Source: CAMEGH01 sp052103595 (GTDB lineage: Bacteria; Patescibacteriota; Saccharimonadia; Saccharimonadales; Saccharimonadaceae). Taken from it: 64,000 bases of DNA. This document shows, one piece after another, positions 43,860 through 53,655 of this stretch. Position numbers and translations under genes: made by a program. Numbering within the stretch: position 1 is the stretch's first letter; each line of letters opens with the position of its first letter. The stretch lies in NCBI GenBank assembly GCA_052103595.1, contig JBQEKC010000002.1:1-64000 (forward strand), in the 5' to 3' direction. The notes under the pieces were generated by a model. That model was given only the letters and a program-made list of their open reading frames with translations. It did no database searches and was not told where the DNA came from.

Positions 43860-44648
43860 TTACTGCTCCCCTTCCTGGTTCTCGATTGTGTTAAAGAGTG
43901 ACTGCGGCAAACGAGTATATGAGTCGGTCACGTTACCTCGGTCAAGTCCACGAATACGAAGCATGTCGATTTGCTGGCTAAAGAGGAGTGGGTCGTATGC
44001 AAAATCAATTCGGAAGCTGACGCTTTCAGAACCTGCACCTTCACGTTCTTCACGAGCGAGTACCATATTTGTCAGATTTACTTCTGAAGCAATCTGTACT
44101 GACTGTTCGTTGTCGTGCTTTGTTAACGGCGAATCAGAGAGCTCCGAAGCAACCGCATCTTTTTCTGGCTCAACATAGTAAAGCTTCATGCCTTCAATGT
44201 TTTTACGAAACACTTCAGCAGCATCAAATCCACGATAGCGAGTTTGTGCCGTAATACTAATCGTATTTTGCGTCGTATCGATATCAAACGAATTGATTGC
44301 TACTGCATTATCCGTTCCTTCTGCAGATGCTTCCGCAAGAAGCGCAAAAATACGCGATGTCATCGCTTTATTTTCGTGTGATGATTGAATGTGCTTAAGC
44401 TGATTGCTCACCGTCACGGTTTTTTCAATATCTTCAATATTGCGGAAGTTCTCATCTTCACGCTTGATATTGTTCGTTGCACTACCGATGAGTGCTGCTT
44501 GCACTCCAAAAACATAACCAGCGAGCAGAACCAGCAAACCAAGTGACGCGATAATCACCATGATCGATACGGACATTACCACCATACGGTGGCGCTGCGA
44601 CTTAACCAGCTCGAGCTTTACATCTGGAATCAGGTTGATTTGAATCAT
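43860..44648 (-). CDS. PilN-like alignment protein
   Basis: 262 residues. Starts with MIQINLIPDVK, the PilN motif (INLLP) that binds PilM, followed by one membrane helix (about 24-50), coiled coil and an alpha/beta domain. Adjacent to pilM by 1 nt. Confidence 0.82.
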   Translation of the reverse strand: MIQINLIPDVKLELVKSQRHRMVVMSVSIMVIIASLGLLVLLAGYVFGVQAALIGSATNNIKREDENFRNIEDIEKTVTVSNQLKHIQSSHENKAMTSRIFALLAEASAEGTDNAVAINSFDIDTTQNTISITAQTRYRGFDAAEVFRKNIEGMKLYYVEPEKDAVASELSDSPLTKHDNEQSVQIASEVNLTNMVLAREEREGAGSESVSFRIDFAYDPLLFSQQIDMLRIRGLDRGNVTDSYTRLPQSLFNTIENQEGEQ

Positions 44649-44649
44649 A

Positions 44650-45696
44650 CTACTGCTCCATCCTTTGTGCTAGACCAACTGCGGTGGCAAATTCAAACTC
44701 AGTTGATTGAATCTTTTGCTTTTCTGTGTCTGTTAGTTCAACGTTGCGCCACGGGCTCACGACATCAGCCTGTAGGTTGGTTTTTGTCGCAATAAATTCC
44801 TTAAATTGTGGAATCATGCCTGCGTATCCCGACAAGTGGATATTAGCAATTGTTTCGGTGGTGTATTTATTTTGGAAGAACTTAATTGATTTAGCAATTT
44901 CTGAGGCAAAGTTCTCCAACACACCTTCAACCGCGCGATACACTTGGCCTTCGAGACGATCTTGCGCCAAACCGAATTTTAAGATAAATTGCGAGGCTTG
45001 GTCTTCTTTAATGCTTAGGTTTTGCACAATTGCCCCGACCATCGTCTTGAGCCCCATTGGCAGCGTTCGCACAAGTACCGGCCGATCTTCGATTGTTACC
45101 GCAACATCGGTTGATTGCTCACCGACATCAAGAACAATATGTGCACCTTTTGGTTGTGCAGGAAGCAATGAGCGAATAATCGCGATTGGGTCTGGTTCTG
45201 CTGCGATCACGTTAAAGCCGCTGCTGTCGATCATTTCGATCAAGCCTTCAACGTAGGTTTGTGCTGTACTGGCAAGCAACACTTCTTGCTTTTTGGCGTC
45301 GCGCGGTGACGGACCTAGTTTTGCCCAGTCGACTTTTGCGTCATCAAGCGGCATTGGGATGTACTGATCCGCTTGATACTTGAGCGTGCTTTTGAGTTCA
45401 ACGTCAGACATGACCGGCACTTCAATGACGGTCGTAAACGTTTTTGATGAAGGAAGGCCGACAACCACATTTTTTGTGTGGATCCCCGCCTGTGCTACGG
45501 TAGCCATAATGGCACTTGTTAATTTCTTGCGACCTTCCGGCGAATCGCTCGCTATGATCTGCGCATCTAGCGCAGAGTACCCTACATGCTCCAATCGCCA
45601 TCGGTTCTCACCGGTGGCAGAAAGTTGCACAACTCGAATCGACTTTGTGCCGATATCGAGAGAAAAGTAATCGCCCATCCCTTTTATCAATTTCAT
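44650..45696 (-). CDS. pilM: Pilus assembly ATPase-fold protein PilM
   Basis: About 348 residues of actin/FtsA-like fold: FSLDIGTKSIRVVQL phosphate-1 loop, VVGLPSSKTF, LDVGEQSTDVAVTI, and a C-terminal IHLSGYAGMIPQF. First gene of the pilus operon. Start 45696 is chosen because AAGGGC precedes it and the alternative at 45708 lies inside the -10 element. Confidence 0.92.
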   Translation of the reverse strand: MKLIKGMGDYFSLDIGTKSIRVVQLSATGENRWRLEHVGYSALDAQIIASDSPEGRKKLTSAIMATVAQAGIHTKNVVVGLPSSKTFTTVIEVPVMSDVELKSTLKYQADQYIPMPLDDAKVDWAKLGPSPRDAKKQEVLLASTAQTYVEGLIEMIDSSGFNVIAAEPDPIAIIRSLLPAQPKGAHIVLDVGEQSTDVAVTIEDRPVLVRTLPMGLKTMVGAIVQNLSIKEDQASQFILKFGLAQDRLEGQVYRAVEGVLENFASEIAKSIKFFQNKYTTETIANIHLSGYAGMIPQFKEFIATKTNLQADVVSPWRNVELTDTEKQKIQSTEFEFATAVGLAQRMEQ

Positions 45697-45706
45697 ACTG
45701 CCCTTC

Positions 45707-45736
45707 ATTATACAGAAGGGCTTACCTTTCTGGCAA
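45707..45736 (-). promoter_or_regulatory. Pilus operon promoter
   Basis: Minus strand: TTGCCA (45736-45731), 18-bp spacer, TATAAT (45712-45707), only 10 nt before the pilM ATG. The spacer contains an inverted repeat GGGCTT/AAGCCC that could act as an operator or as the terminator of the upstream gene. Confidence 0.7.
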
Positions 45737-45767
45737 GCCCCTTATGCTTAGATTTTTCTGCCTTTTT

Positions 45768-47972
45768 TTAATAGCGTGGCGGCAAATCCACCGACTGCGT
45801 AGTCACGTAGCGTGCGCCAGATGAGTTTACCTGCTGCGCAACCCACAAATATGCATCCGGGCGAAGATTAAAGCTTTCAGCCGGAACAGATTGTACTGGC
45901 GCACCGTCTGCACGGTCTTGTCCACCCGCACGACCAAGCAGAATTGCTCTCGCTGCTACTGGGCCATTAACGAACAGGTTATTGCCACAACCGCCGTCGC
46001 CTTTATGTGGCGCTGTACGCGGTGTCGGCGCAACATTAGCATTACAGGTGTCGATGCGGCCTTCTGGCGCAATCATCCACGAATCAACACGCGTTGCCCC
46101 TGGCGACACATGAATGTTGAAGTTTGAATTATTGCTGGCTGGCGCAATCACCAATTGCGACAATCGGCCAAGCGAACTTGCCGCTTCTGGCGTTGCAACA
46201 TTACCGACAACACGCGCTGTCGCATTTGGACGCATTAAAATAATTACTGATCGGTTTTCTGCGAGCGCACCTTGCACACGAATATTACCTGTAGGTCGTA
46301 TAACATGGCGACCTTCGGGAAGACTTGCTAGATCGAGCAGTGGGTCTGTGCCGCTGACTGTACGGCCTTCAGCTGGCATCGCAGCAAAGAATTCTGCCAG
46401 TGTTGACGAACCATCCGTAACTGTTCCAAACCGACCAGGATTTGGGACATTTGCGAACGTCAGAAAGCCAAGGTTACTCCGCCCTTGTTGCATTCCCATA
46501 CGATAGATTGACCCGCTGCCAAATCCTCTTACAGAATTACCGACAACTGCGCCATATTCACTCCAGCTGCCATAGGTACGGCGCTCGGCGCCAGCTTGTC
46601 GCGATGTATTACCGGTGATAATCTTTCCGCCAACAAACAAATCACCAGAACGTACTTGCACATGTGGACGCGACCCTACTGCCACGCAAGCAGCAGCACT
46701 ATGAAGCCAATCGTTGGCGCTATGATTATACGTTGGGCGCTGCACCGACGTAATGTAGCAAATACGATCACCCGCCTCAAGCGGAGCACTGATTGCTTCG
46801 CTGCCGTCATCAAGAAGTGATGTTGTTCCTGTTGGGAACACGCGCGCCGCAGGGTTCGCCACAAGCTGATAGTCTTGACCCCTAAACTGCGCCTCGATAT
46901 ATTCGCGCGCCGCCGTATCTGGGTTTGCTGAGCTGCTCGTGCCCGTATTTGAAAGATTCGTATCAATCGCAGCCGTTCGATCAGCTTTTTTCACAATAAA
47001 GCGTGACGTATTGGCACGAGTCGTGCTGCTATTCTCTACCGTGTCATTCTGTATGGTAGCATTAATGCCAGTGATATTTGGGTTTTCTCCATCAACCACA
47101 CTTTTCGTATCAACAGAGACGGTAGGCGTAAGTGAATATTCACCGCCCCATATAACATCGAACCGAATCGTCTGACAGTGCAAGTTGGCAAATAACCTAT
47201 TATCAGAGTTTTTATAAAAAGAACAAAGTAGCGAAGTTAGGTTGATCGTCTCGCGGCCAGCTGTTTCGCGCCGCTGACTCCAGTTGGCAATTTTACCAGA
47301 GATGGTACGTTTGATAGGGCCACGCACTGTCGTTCCTGTTAGCTCTATGTTCTGCTCAAAACCGGCTGCACTCCCAAAACGAGCGCTATTAAAACGATCC
47401 TTGTGGTACTGGTCGTTCCCCATATACTTTACGCAGTCATAAGTGTAATCCCCTGTGTTTGCCGCAGTTCTTGAGCCAGAACTTGGGCCGCTCTTGATGC
47501 GCCATTCCCATGGACCATATTCTCTATGACCAAACGGCCAAATACCAACATACCAGCTGTCACGCTCGTATTTCATGTGATTACCGTAGGTTCCAACATT
47601 ATCACAAAAGCTAAGGTCGCTAATGCCACTTATGTCCGTTGGAGGATATCCCGTAATGGCGTACTTTCGAACGTCGCCCGAACATCTCCTGTATTTCATA
47701 TAAAGATCCAGCTCAAATTCACCGTTCTCATTTGGTGTTACTTGCGCTGAACCGAGCCACCCGGCATGCCCCGCTCGTCGATTCGCTAGAGTCGCACCCG
47801 TGCTACCGCTACAAATCGCACTAAGGCGTTGCTCTGCGCTTGCCGACGTGTCGCGCTCATCAATAATGTTATCAGTTTGCCACTGTGCCTGCGCATCAGC
47901 GCCACCAAATAGCGCCACCGAAAGAGCTGCTACAACACCGCCAATAATAAAGAGTTTTTTCTGTTTCATCAT
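45768..47972 (-). CDS. Large secreted protein upstream of the pilus operon
   Basis: About 734 residues with a signal peptide (KKLFIIGGVVAALSVALFGGADAQA). Mostly beta-type, Gly/Ser/Asn-rich, with a central DUF-like region (SRPHVQVRSGDLFVGGKI, VNGPVAARAILLGRAGG) of the kind seen in CPR secreted proteins, and at least ten cysteines. No recognised domain. Its place between a small anchored protein and pilM suggests a pilus-associated adhesin or tip factor, but this is inference. Confidence 0.68.
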   Translation of the reverse strand: MMKQKKLFIIGGVVAALSVALFGGADAQAQWQTDNIIDERDTSASAEQRLSAICSGSTGATLANRRAGHAGWLGSAQVTPNENGEFELDLYMKYRRCSGDVRKYAITGYPPTDISGISDLSFCDNVGTYGNHMKYERDSWYVGIWPFGHREYGPWEWRIKSGPSSGSRTAANTGDYTYDCVKYMGNDQYHKDRFNSARFGSAAGFEQNIELTGTTVRGPIKRTISGKIANWSQRRETAGRETINLTSLLCSFYKNSDNRLFANLHCQTIRFDVIWGGEYSLTPTVSVDTKSVVDGENPNITGINATIQNDTVENSSTTRANTSRFIVKKADRTAAIDTNLSNTGTSSSANPDTAAREYIEAQFRGQDYQLVANPAARVFPTGTTSLLDDGSEAISAPLEAGDRICYITSVQRPTYNHSANDWLHSAAACVAVGSRPHVQVRSGDLFVGGKIITGNTSRQAGAERRTYGSWSEYGAVVGNSVRGFGSGSIYRMGMQQGRSNLGFLTFANVPNPGRFGTVTDGSSTLAEFFAAMPAEGRTVSGTDPLLDLASLPEGRHVIRPTGNIRVQGALAENRSVIILMRPNATARVVGNVATPEAASSLGRLSQLVIAPASNNSNFNIHVSPGATRVDSWMIAPEGRIDTCNANVAPTPRTAPHKGDGGCGNNLFVNGPVAARAILLGRAGGQDRADGAPVQSVPAESFNLRPDAYLWVAQQVNSSGARYVTTQSVDLPPRY

Positions 47973-47973
47973 A

Positions 47974-48495
47974 TTACTCGGCACCTAATCTTGCTTTTAT
48001 TTTTTCGTCTACCTTCTGTATCACAAACTGTTTTCGTGCATCGAATTGTGCTTCTGTCATGCCAGCGCTATTTTTTGTGATATCAACTTCTGCATGACGT
48101 GCTCGCTCAATTGCCAATGCCATATCTTCAGCAGCTGTGTACATTTCTGTGCGATCAGCGTAGATAAAGCACAAAAATGCTTTATCGAGCATTTCTTGAT
48201 CCCACGCCGCTGGGTTAGATGTTCGTACTTCGTGTGCAGAGGCGTCGTAATATTGCTCATAATTAACAAGTAGCTCATCAAGCGATGCCGTTTCCATCGC
48301 TTGATTGTTCATTTGTGTTGCCGCCTCCGAATAATCAAGTGTTTCGCTTTGCGGCTGTTCTTCCTGTTTTTGTTTTGCCTCCTGATAGAGATACGCCCCC
48401 CATGCAGTCGCTCCAAGAACGAGCGCCACCCCACACGCGACCATAATGAAGAAGCTTTTATGATCCTTTATATGCCCTTTTTTCTGATCACTCAT
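47974..48495 (-). CDS. Single-helix anchored protein, unknown
   Basis: About 173 residues from MSDQKKG. Cytoplasmic start, membrane helix near 15-38, then a charged helical extracellular domain (SETLDYSEAATQMNNQAMETAS...). Its TAA is 1 nt before the start of the large secreted protein, so the two are coupled. Upstream ATGs at 48501 and 48540 are possible alternative starts. Confidence 0.62.
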   Translation of the reverse strand: MSDQKKGHIKDHKSFFIMVACGVALVLGATAWGAYLYQEAKQKQEEQPQSETLDYSEAATQMNNQAMETASLDELLVNYEQYYDASAHEVRTSNPAAWDQEMLDKAFLCFIYADRTEMYTAAEDMALAIERARHAEVDITKNSAGMTEAQFDARKQFVIQKVDEKIKARLGAE

Positions 48496-48546
48496 AAACA
48501 TTACCAGTTTACACTGCTCTCGCCCCCGTGTAAATAGCAACTTTTA

Positions 48547-48555
48547 TGCTATACT
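48547..48555 (+). promoter_or_regulatory. Extended -10 element of ychF
   Basis: TGCTATACT (48547-48555), 9 nt before the ATG at 48565, with no SD between. Identical to the elements before 5661 and 23065. Confidence 0.65.
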
Positions 48556-48564
48556 ACAGAGTAT

Positions 48565-49644
48565 ATGAGTTTATCAATCGGTATCGTTGGCCTGCCAAAT
48601 GTCGGCAAGTCAACCACATTCAACGCCCTCACTAACAACGAAATTCTCGCCGCAAATTACCCGTTTGCCACGATTGAGCCGAACACCGGTATTGTTCCCG
48701 TGCCAGATAATCGGCTTGAAAAGTTGGCTAATTTGTATGGTTCAAGCAAACTATTACCTGCGACGGTAACATTTGTAGACATCGCCGGGCTGGTGGCTGG
48801 TGCCTCAAAAGGCGAAGGTTTGGGTAACAAATTTTTGGCAAATATCCGCCAGTGTAACGCAATTGTTCACGTGGTGCGTGCGTTTAAAAATGACGACATT
48901 TTGCGCCACGACGAAGCGCCGGTCAATCCGCAAGCCGACATCGATATTATTAACACCGAACTTATTTTGGCAGATATTCAAACGATCGAAGCGCGCCTAC
49001 CAAAGCTGCAAAAAGAAGCCAAGGCCAAGCCAGCCGTGCGCGAACAAGCCGCGTATTTAGAAACGCTTCTCGCCGAGCTGCAAGCTGGCACGCCTCTTTC
49101 GGCGCTCGATTCACTCGATGTTGAAGCAATTGGCGACCTTCATTTGCTGACCGCGAAGCCAGTCATTTACGCCTTCAATGTAGATGAAGCTGACCTGACC
49201 GACACTGCCGCACAGCAAACACTCAGCGCACTCGTAGCACCTGCTCAATCTGTCTTTTTGAGCGCAAAATTAGAAGAAGAATTGCGCGGCCTTCCGCCAG
49301 AAGATGCCCACGAATTGCTCGAAAGTTACGGCGTAAAAGAAACGGGGTTGATGCAATTGATTCACGCCGCCTACGACACGCTTGGACTGCAAAGCTACCT
49401 TACCGCCGGACCAAAAGAAGTGCGCGCCTGGACGATCAACAAAGGCGCGACCGCCCCGCAAGCTGCTGGCGCCATTCACACCGATTTTGAACGAGGTTTT
49501 ATTGCCGCGCAAATCGTTAACTACGACGACCTAATCGAAGCGGGCTCGGAACAAGCCGCCAAACAAGCCGGCAAAGTACGCACCGAAGGCAAAGATTACA
49601 TTATGCAGCCAGGAGACGTGGTAGAGTTCCGGTTTAATGTCTAA
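48565..49644 (+). CDS. ychF: YchF/OLA1-type P-loop ATPase
   Basis: 359 residues. G1 GLPNVGKSTTF, G3 DIAGLVAGASKGEGLGNKFL, the altered G4 NVDE region that favours ATP, a coiled-coil insert and the C-terminal TGS domain (EVRAWTINKGATAPQAAGAIH, GDVVEFRFNV). Ribosome-associated, stress-related. Overlaps the next gene by 8 nt. Confidence 0.96.
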   Translation: MSLSIGIVGLPNVGKSTTFNALTNNEILAANYPFATIEPNTGIVPVPDNRLEKLANLYGSSKLLPATVTFVDIAGLVAGASKGEGLGNKFLANIRQCNAIVHVVRAFKNDDILRHDEAPVNPQADIDIINTELILADIQTIEARLPKLQKEAKAKPAVREQAAYLETLLAELQAGTPLSALDSLDVEAIGDLHLLTAKPVIYAFNVDEADLTDTAAQQTLSALVAPAQSVFLSAKLEEELRGLPPEDAHELLESYGVKETGLMQLIHAAYDTLGLQSYLTAGPKEVRAWTINKGATAPQAAGAIHTDFERGFIAAQIVNYDDLIEAGSEQAAKQAGKVRTEGKDYIMQPGDVVEFRFNV

Positions 49645-50488
49645 ATTATTCCACGGCATATCCTATCTTGAAAACCTTCAGCCGCACCTTCGCACCAGCG
49701 ACGAAACGCTTGCGTTGCGTGATTTTTCTGGCTCGATTTCGTTCGACACGAGCCAGCGCTACTGCATCGGCTGGCACGATTTAGCCACCAAAGAAACACA
49801 CCCCTGCCCCGAACAAGCCACCACCGACAGCAAATACGACACCTGCCCTGCCTGCCAGCGCCGCACCGGGTTTAACCCGGCATTTTACCATGCCACGAGC
49901 GTGTCACCGCAGCAAGAAGCACGCAACAACGAGCCACACATGCTCTACCTCGCCTACATAGGCGACGGCTATTTAAAAGTTGGCATCAGCTGGGCAGAAC
50001 GCGGCATTCGCCGCTTGCTCGATCAAGGTGCGCGCTCCGCGCTTATTCTTGATACGTTTCCGACGGCACTTATTGCTCGCCAATACGAAGCATCAATTGC
50101 CGCGTTGCCACACCTGCACGAAACCACGCCAACGCGCACAAAGCTGCAATTACTAGCGCACACCTATAGCACGACGGCGGCAGAAAAAGCACTTCTTGCC
50201 ACCAAGCACACCATCGAAACAACGCTCAAAACCACCTTCAGTGGTGGCGACCCGCTTCATCTTAGCGAACACTATTATGATACAGCGCCGCCAACCTCGT
50301 TCACGACGCTGACAACGCCAGTGATTTCTGGCACAGCGCTGGCATGTATTGGTGATATTTTATGTATGCAACACGGTGATCGCACCGTGGCGTTGGCGCT
50401 CAAACGCTACACTGGGTATCCAGTGACAATTACAGAAGAGATCGAACCGCTTGATTTACCCGCCGAACAGGTGTCGTTATTTGGCTAA
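49637..50488 (+). CDS. DUF2797 protein
   Basis: 283 residues. N-terminal region with cysteines (HPCPEQ...YDTCPACQRR), then LYLAYIGDGYLKVGISWAERGIRRLLDQGA, which is the family hallmark and looks like a GIY-YIG-type fold. Function unknown. Coupled to ychF by overlap. Its stop directly abuts that of converging tlyA. Confidence 0.85.
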   Translation: MSKLFHGISYLENLQPHLRTSDETLALRDFSGSISFDTSQRYCIGWHDLATKETHPCPEQATTDSKYDTCPACQRRTGFNPAFYHATSVSPQQEARNNEPHMLYLAYIGDGYLKVGISWAERGIRRLLDQGARSALILDTFPTALIARQYEASIAALPHLHETTPTRTKLQLLAHTYSTTAAEKALLATKHTIETTLKTTFSGGDPLHLSEHYYDTAPPTSFTTLTTPVISGTALACIGDILCMQHGDRTVALALKRYTGYPVTITEEIEPLDLPAEQVSLFG

Positions 50489-51208
50489 CTATTTACGCAA
50501 GCGTAATTTGTAAAATCGCTCCAAATTACCCTTCGCACCCGCCACGTCACTGTCGCGTTTATCTAAAATCACAAAATAGGTTTGCGCCCACAATTCAAAA
50601 TCAGCCAGAATTTCACGGCGCACTTTATTATTTTTGATGACACCTTTGTTCACTTGATGCTTGCCCGCTTCAAACTGCGGCTTTACCATCGCAACGAGTT
50701 CCGTCGTTGGCTGCATTAACTGTTTCGCCACGTGCGGCAGAATCTCGCGTAGTGAAATAAACGAAACATCACCCACAATAACATCGATCGGCTCATCGGT
50801 ATAAAAATCACGAATGTCAGTTTTTTCGTGCAGCTCAATTTTATCGTTACCGTGCAAACTTGGATGAAGTTGGTCTGTCCCCACATCCACCGCGAACACT
50901 TTTTTTGCGCCGTGCTGCAGGGCGTAATCGGTAAATCCACCTGTACTGCTGCCAATATCCAATACTGTCGCATCAGCGAACGAAACACCCAGCTGCTGCG
51001 CTACACTGGCAAGCTTTAACCCTGCACGGCTGACGTAGTGTTCATCCAGCGTGACGGTAATCGTGTCGCGTTCGCTCACCATTTGGCCAGCTTTTTTGGC
51101 GGCTTTGCCATTCACCAATACTTTGCCCAGGCGCACAAAATTTTCTGCTTGTGAGCGACTGCTCGCCATTTGGCGCTGAGTCAATTCTTTGTCTAATCGT
51201 TGTTTCAT
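50489..51208 (-). CDS. tlyA: TlyA-type 2'-O rRNA methyltransferase
   Basis: 239 residues: S4 domain (KQRLDKELTQRQMASSRSQAENFVRLGKVLVNG), then an FtsJ-like Rossmann fold with VLDIGSSTGGFTDYAL, catalytic K-D-K-E set in KKVFAVDVG, DVSFISL and MVKPQFEAG. Methylates 16S/23S ribose in relatives and is linked to capreomycin sensitivity in mycobacteria. Its start abuts the stop of the next gene. Confidence 0.92.
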   Translation of the reverse strand: MKQRLDKELTQRQMASSRSQAENFVRLGKVLVNGKAAKKAGQMVSERDTITVTLDEHYVSRAGLKLASVAQQLGVSFADATVLDIGSSTGGFTDYALQHGAKKVFAVDVGTDQLHPSLHGNDKIELHEKTDIRDFYTDEPIDVIVGDVSFISLREILPHVAKQLMQPTTELVAMVKPQFEAGKHQVNKGVIKNNKVRREILADFELWAQTYFVILDKRDSDVAGAKGNLERFYKLRLRK

Positions 51209-52962
51209 TATGGATACATCTGCGCTTCAAGTTCACGCGTTATTTGTGCAATTATATCATAACTTGCGCCTTTTGTCATGACGGCCATCACGTACGTTCC
51301 GCGCGGATGATGTACAACCCCTACATCATGCACGTAGTCCCATAGGAAGCCTACTTTGTTCGACGTCCAACCTTGCGTGCCAGCTGGAATTCCCTTACGC
51401 CAAATTTGTCGGCTCATAGTACCAAGTAACGTCTCTCGCTCACCGCCTGCTGCCAAGCTACCCCTCTGAACCCCTTTCACAACGCGAACCAAATCATCGG
51501 CGCTTGTCTGCACTGCGCTGCCTGTTGTAAAAGAGGTCGCACTACTAATACCACGCTGATACAAAAAGTTATTCAGGCTTTCACGGCCAAATTGACGTAA
51601 CCACTCTTCGGCGCATTGGTTTGTTGACACGGCAATCATTTGTTCAAAACAGCCCGCCACTGTTGTATCTAAAATAGGAGATTGCCACGTGGTGCGTCCT
51701 TCTGCCATGTCGTGGAAGAGCCGAATCGCCACATACAGTTTATATGTACTGGCACTTGGCGTACTTTCGTTCCCACGATACGATGCCTGCCACCCAGCAC
51801 CATCAAGCTGTTCGAGGCTGATGCGAACATCGTATCGGTGCCCAATATCATTCATCTTTGCCTGTAATCCCGCTTGAGAATGCGAGTACGCGTACGTCGC
51901 CTTAACCTGTGGAGCAATTGGCTCAAGCACTGCTGTTACATATTTATACTGACCAGGTTCTAGCAATAGTGAACTCATTTTTTGTTCAAAATCACCTCTG
52001 TTAATTTGTTCACCAGCAGATCCATCTTGACGGCTCGCCTCTTGGCCATCAACGATATGCACCACTGTTTGCCCAGCAGGCCGTGCTACTTGCCCATTTA
52101 GTTCTGCAATATACGCAGCAAGCTTTTCTGACGCGACAGCAAGCTGCGGTTCGCCACCTTCAGTCGTTACTGTTAGCCAGCTTGCCAGCTGCGCTCGGTT
52201 TGGCATAAAACTATTATCTCGCCCCGCTACACTAATCGTAATCTTTTTTGCAATAACTTCTTCGGCCTGCTGACGTACTGCCGCCATGTCTGCCGCTGTT
52301 GATGACGGCAGAATAGCGCGCTCCGGCACGTCAACTCGTGCCACGCCCGACGTATCAACACGAGCGTCTCTTAACGCATTCTGCAGCGCTTCTACGCCAA
52401 TGCTACGCCCACGCTTACCGTCCTTTACAGCCACCGCACCGTCCTCTTGAATCGAAATCGCCGCATCTTCTGGCGCTTTCTCGTGCTTTTTCGCGTAAGC
52501 CTGCGCAAACTCCTTCAGAGGCTCGTCAGCATACGTTACCGTCAATGTCGTAACGTTTGGTTGGTAAAACAAGATCGAAAACGGCACCCAGCGCCACTGC
52601 TGCGAATACGCCCGGAGCGCCGTAAAGTTCGCTGTCTCATTGAGCTGTGCACCGGTTTTCAATAGCGCAACCTTTTCTGTCCCAAAACGCGCGCGGAGCT
52701 CTACCTGTGTATTGACGAATGTCGTTTGCTCTTTTACTAGCAGCTCATCACGTGTTTTCCATCCATACGGTTCGTGATTATATCGCGCCAACGGAAGCGT
52801 TCGGTCACTTGGGTACAGCACCTGAAACACTACCTCACCCACTAAAAGTAAAAGCAGCCCGATCCACCAACCGTGCCGCTTCATATGCCGCCACACGCGA
52901 TTAGCATGTCGCTTTTTGTATGCTGTCGTTTCGTGTGTTTTGTTTATTGAGCGCCTTTTCAT
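51208..52962 (-). CDS. Membrane-anchored beta-lactamase-fold protein with PG-binding-type domains
   Basis: About 584 residues. One N-terminal membrane helix (about 30-50), YoaR-like/PG_binding_4 repeats (near 60-330), then a class A beta-lactamase fold with SxxK (PSASTYKLYVA), SxN (VSTNQCAEEW) and KVG in place of KTG. Either a cell-wall hydrolase/transpeptidase or a divergent beta-lactamase. An extended -10 TGGTACACT ends 9 nt before ATG 52962, which suggests a leaderless start there rather than at 52971. Confidence 0.82.
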   Translation of the reverse strand: MKRRSINKTHETTAYKKRHANRVWRHMKRHGWWIGLLLLLVGEVVFQVLYPSDRTLPLARYNHEPYGWKTRDELLVKEQTTFVNTQVELRARFGTEKVALLKTGAQLNETANFTALRAYSQQWRWVPFSILFYQPNVTTLTVTYADEPLKEFAQAYAKKHEKAPEDAAISIQEDGAVAVKDGKRGRSIGVEALQNALRDARVDTSGVARVDVPERAILPSSTAADMAAVRQQAEEVIAKKITISVAGRDNSFMPNRAQLASWLTVTTEGGEPQLAVASEKLAAYIAELNGQVARPAGQTVVHIVDGQEASRQDGSAGEQINRGDFEQKMSSLLLEPGQYKYVTAVLEPIAPQVKATYAYSHSQAGLQAKMNDIGHRYDVRISLEQLDGAGWQASYRGNESTPSASTYKLYVAIRLFHDMAEGRTTWQSPILDTTVAGCFEQMIAVSTNQCAEEWLRQFGRESLNNFLYQRGISSATSFTTGSAVQTSADDLVRVVKGVQRGSLAAGGERETLLGTMSRQIWRKGIPAGTQGWTSNKVGFLWDYVHDVGVVHHPRGTYVMAVMTKGASYDIIAQITRELEAQMYP

Positions 52963-53021
52963 GCTACTCATAGTGTACCACCCTGTGAACCCGCTTACGC
53001 TTTTTACAAGCGTAAATTTTA

Positions 53022-53582
53022 TTATTTTTTACGTTCGCGATATTCGCCGGTTGCCGTGTCAACACTCACAACGTCGCCAGTTTTAATGAAGGCCGGTACT
53101 TTAATCACCTTGCCAGTTTCGAGTGTGGCATCTTTCAGTACGCTGCTGGTCGTATCCCCTTTTACAACATCTTCGGCATAGGTGACTTCAAGATATAAGT
53201 TTTTTGGCAGCTCTACATTAATCACGTTGCCATCAAAGAACTGCAACGTAATTTCATCGCCTTCTTTTAGATATTCCGCTGCCGTATCAACAATCTCCGC
53301 CGAAAGTTCAAATTGCTCAAAACTTTCTGGGTCCATAAAGTTAAAACTTTCGCCACTTTGGTACAAATATTGCACCGTTTTGTTTGAAACTTCAGCTGGT
53401 GCGATTTTATCCTGGCCTTTAAAGGTTTTTGGAATCACGCTGCCGTCAATCAAATTCTTAAGCTTAACATTCACAATTGAACCGCCACGGCCCATTACTT
53501 TTTGGCCATATTCGGTTACGCGGTAGGGCTTTCCGTCGATTTGGCAGACGACGCCTTTTTTCAAATCAGTTGGTTGGTACAT
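53022..53582 (-). CDS. efp: Elongation factor P with Arg at the tip
   Basis: 186 residues, three beta-barrel domains. The tip loop reads KVMGRGGSIV instead of PGKGxA, with Arg32 where E. coli has Lys34, matching the position rhamnosylated in EarP bacteria. No EarP, EpmA or YmfI gene is in the window. Rescues ribosomes stalled on proline runs, which this genome has (Pro-rich tails at 7270, 10240 and 27659). AAAGGAG precedes the ATG. Confidence 0.95.
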   Translation of the reverse strand: MYQPTDLKKGVVCQIDGKPYRVTEYGQKVMGRGGSIVNVKLKNLIDGSVIPKTFKGQDKIAPAEVSNKTVQYLYQSGESFNFMDPESFEQFELSAEIVDTAAEYLKEGDEITLQFFDGNVINVELPKNLYLEVTYAEDVVKGDTTSSVLKDATLETGKVIKVPAFIKTGDVVSVDTATGEYRERKK

Positions 53583-53655
53583 GTTGTCTCCTTTTTAGTG
53601 GGTACGGATATGTAAGCAGCGCACCTTTGGCAGATGCGCTGGAACAGATCCGTAA

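Noticed and set aside
49637..50488. Homing endonuclease reading of the GIY-YIG-like motif
   Set aside because: The pattern matches DUF2797 and the gene is translationally coupled to ychF; no intron context.
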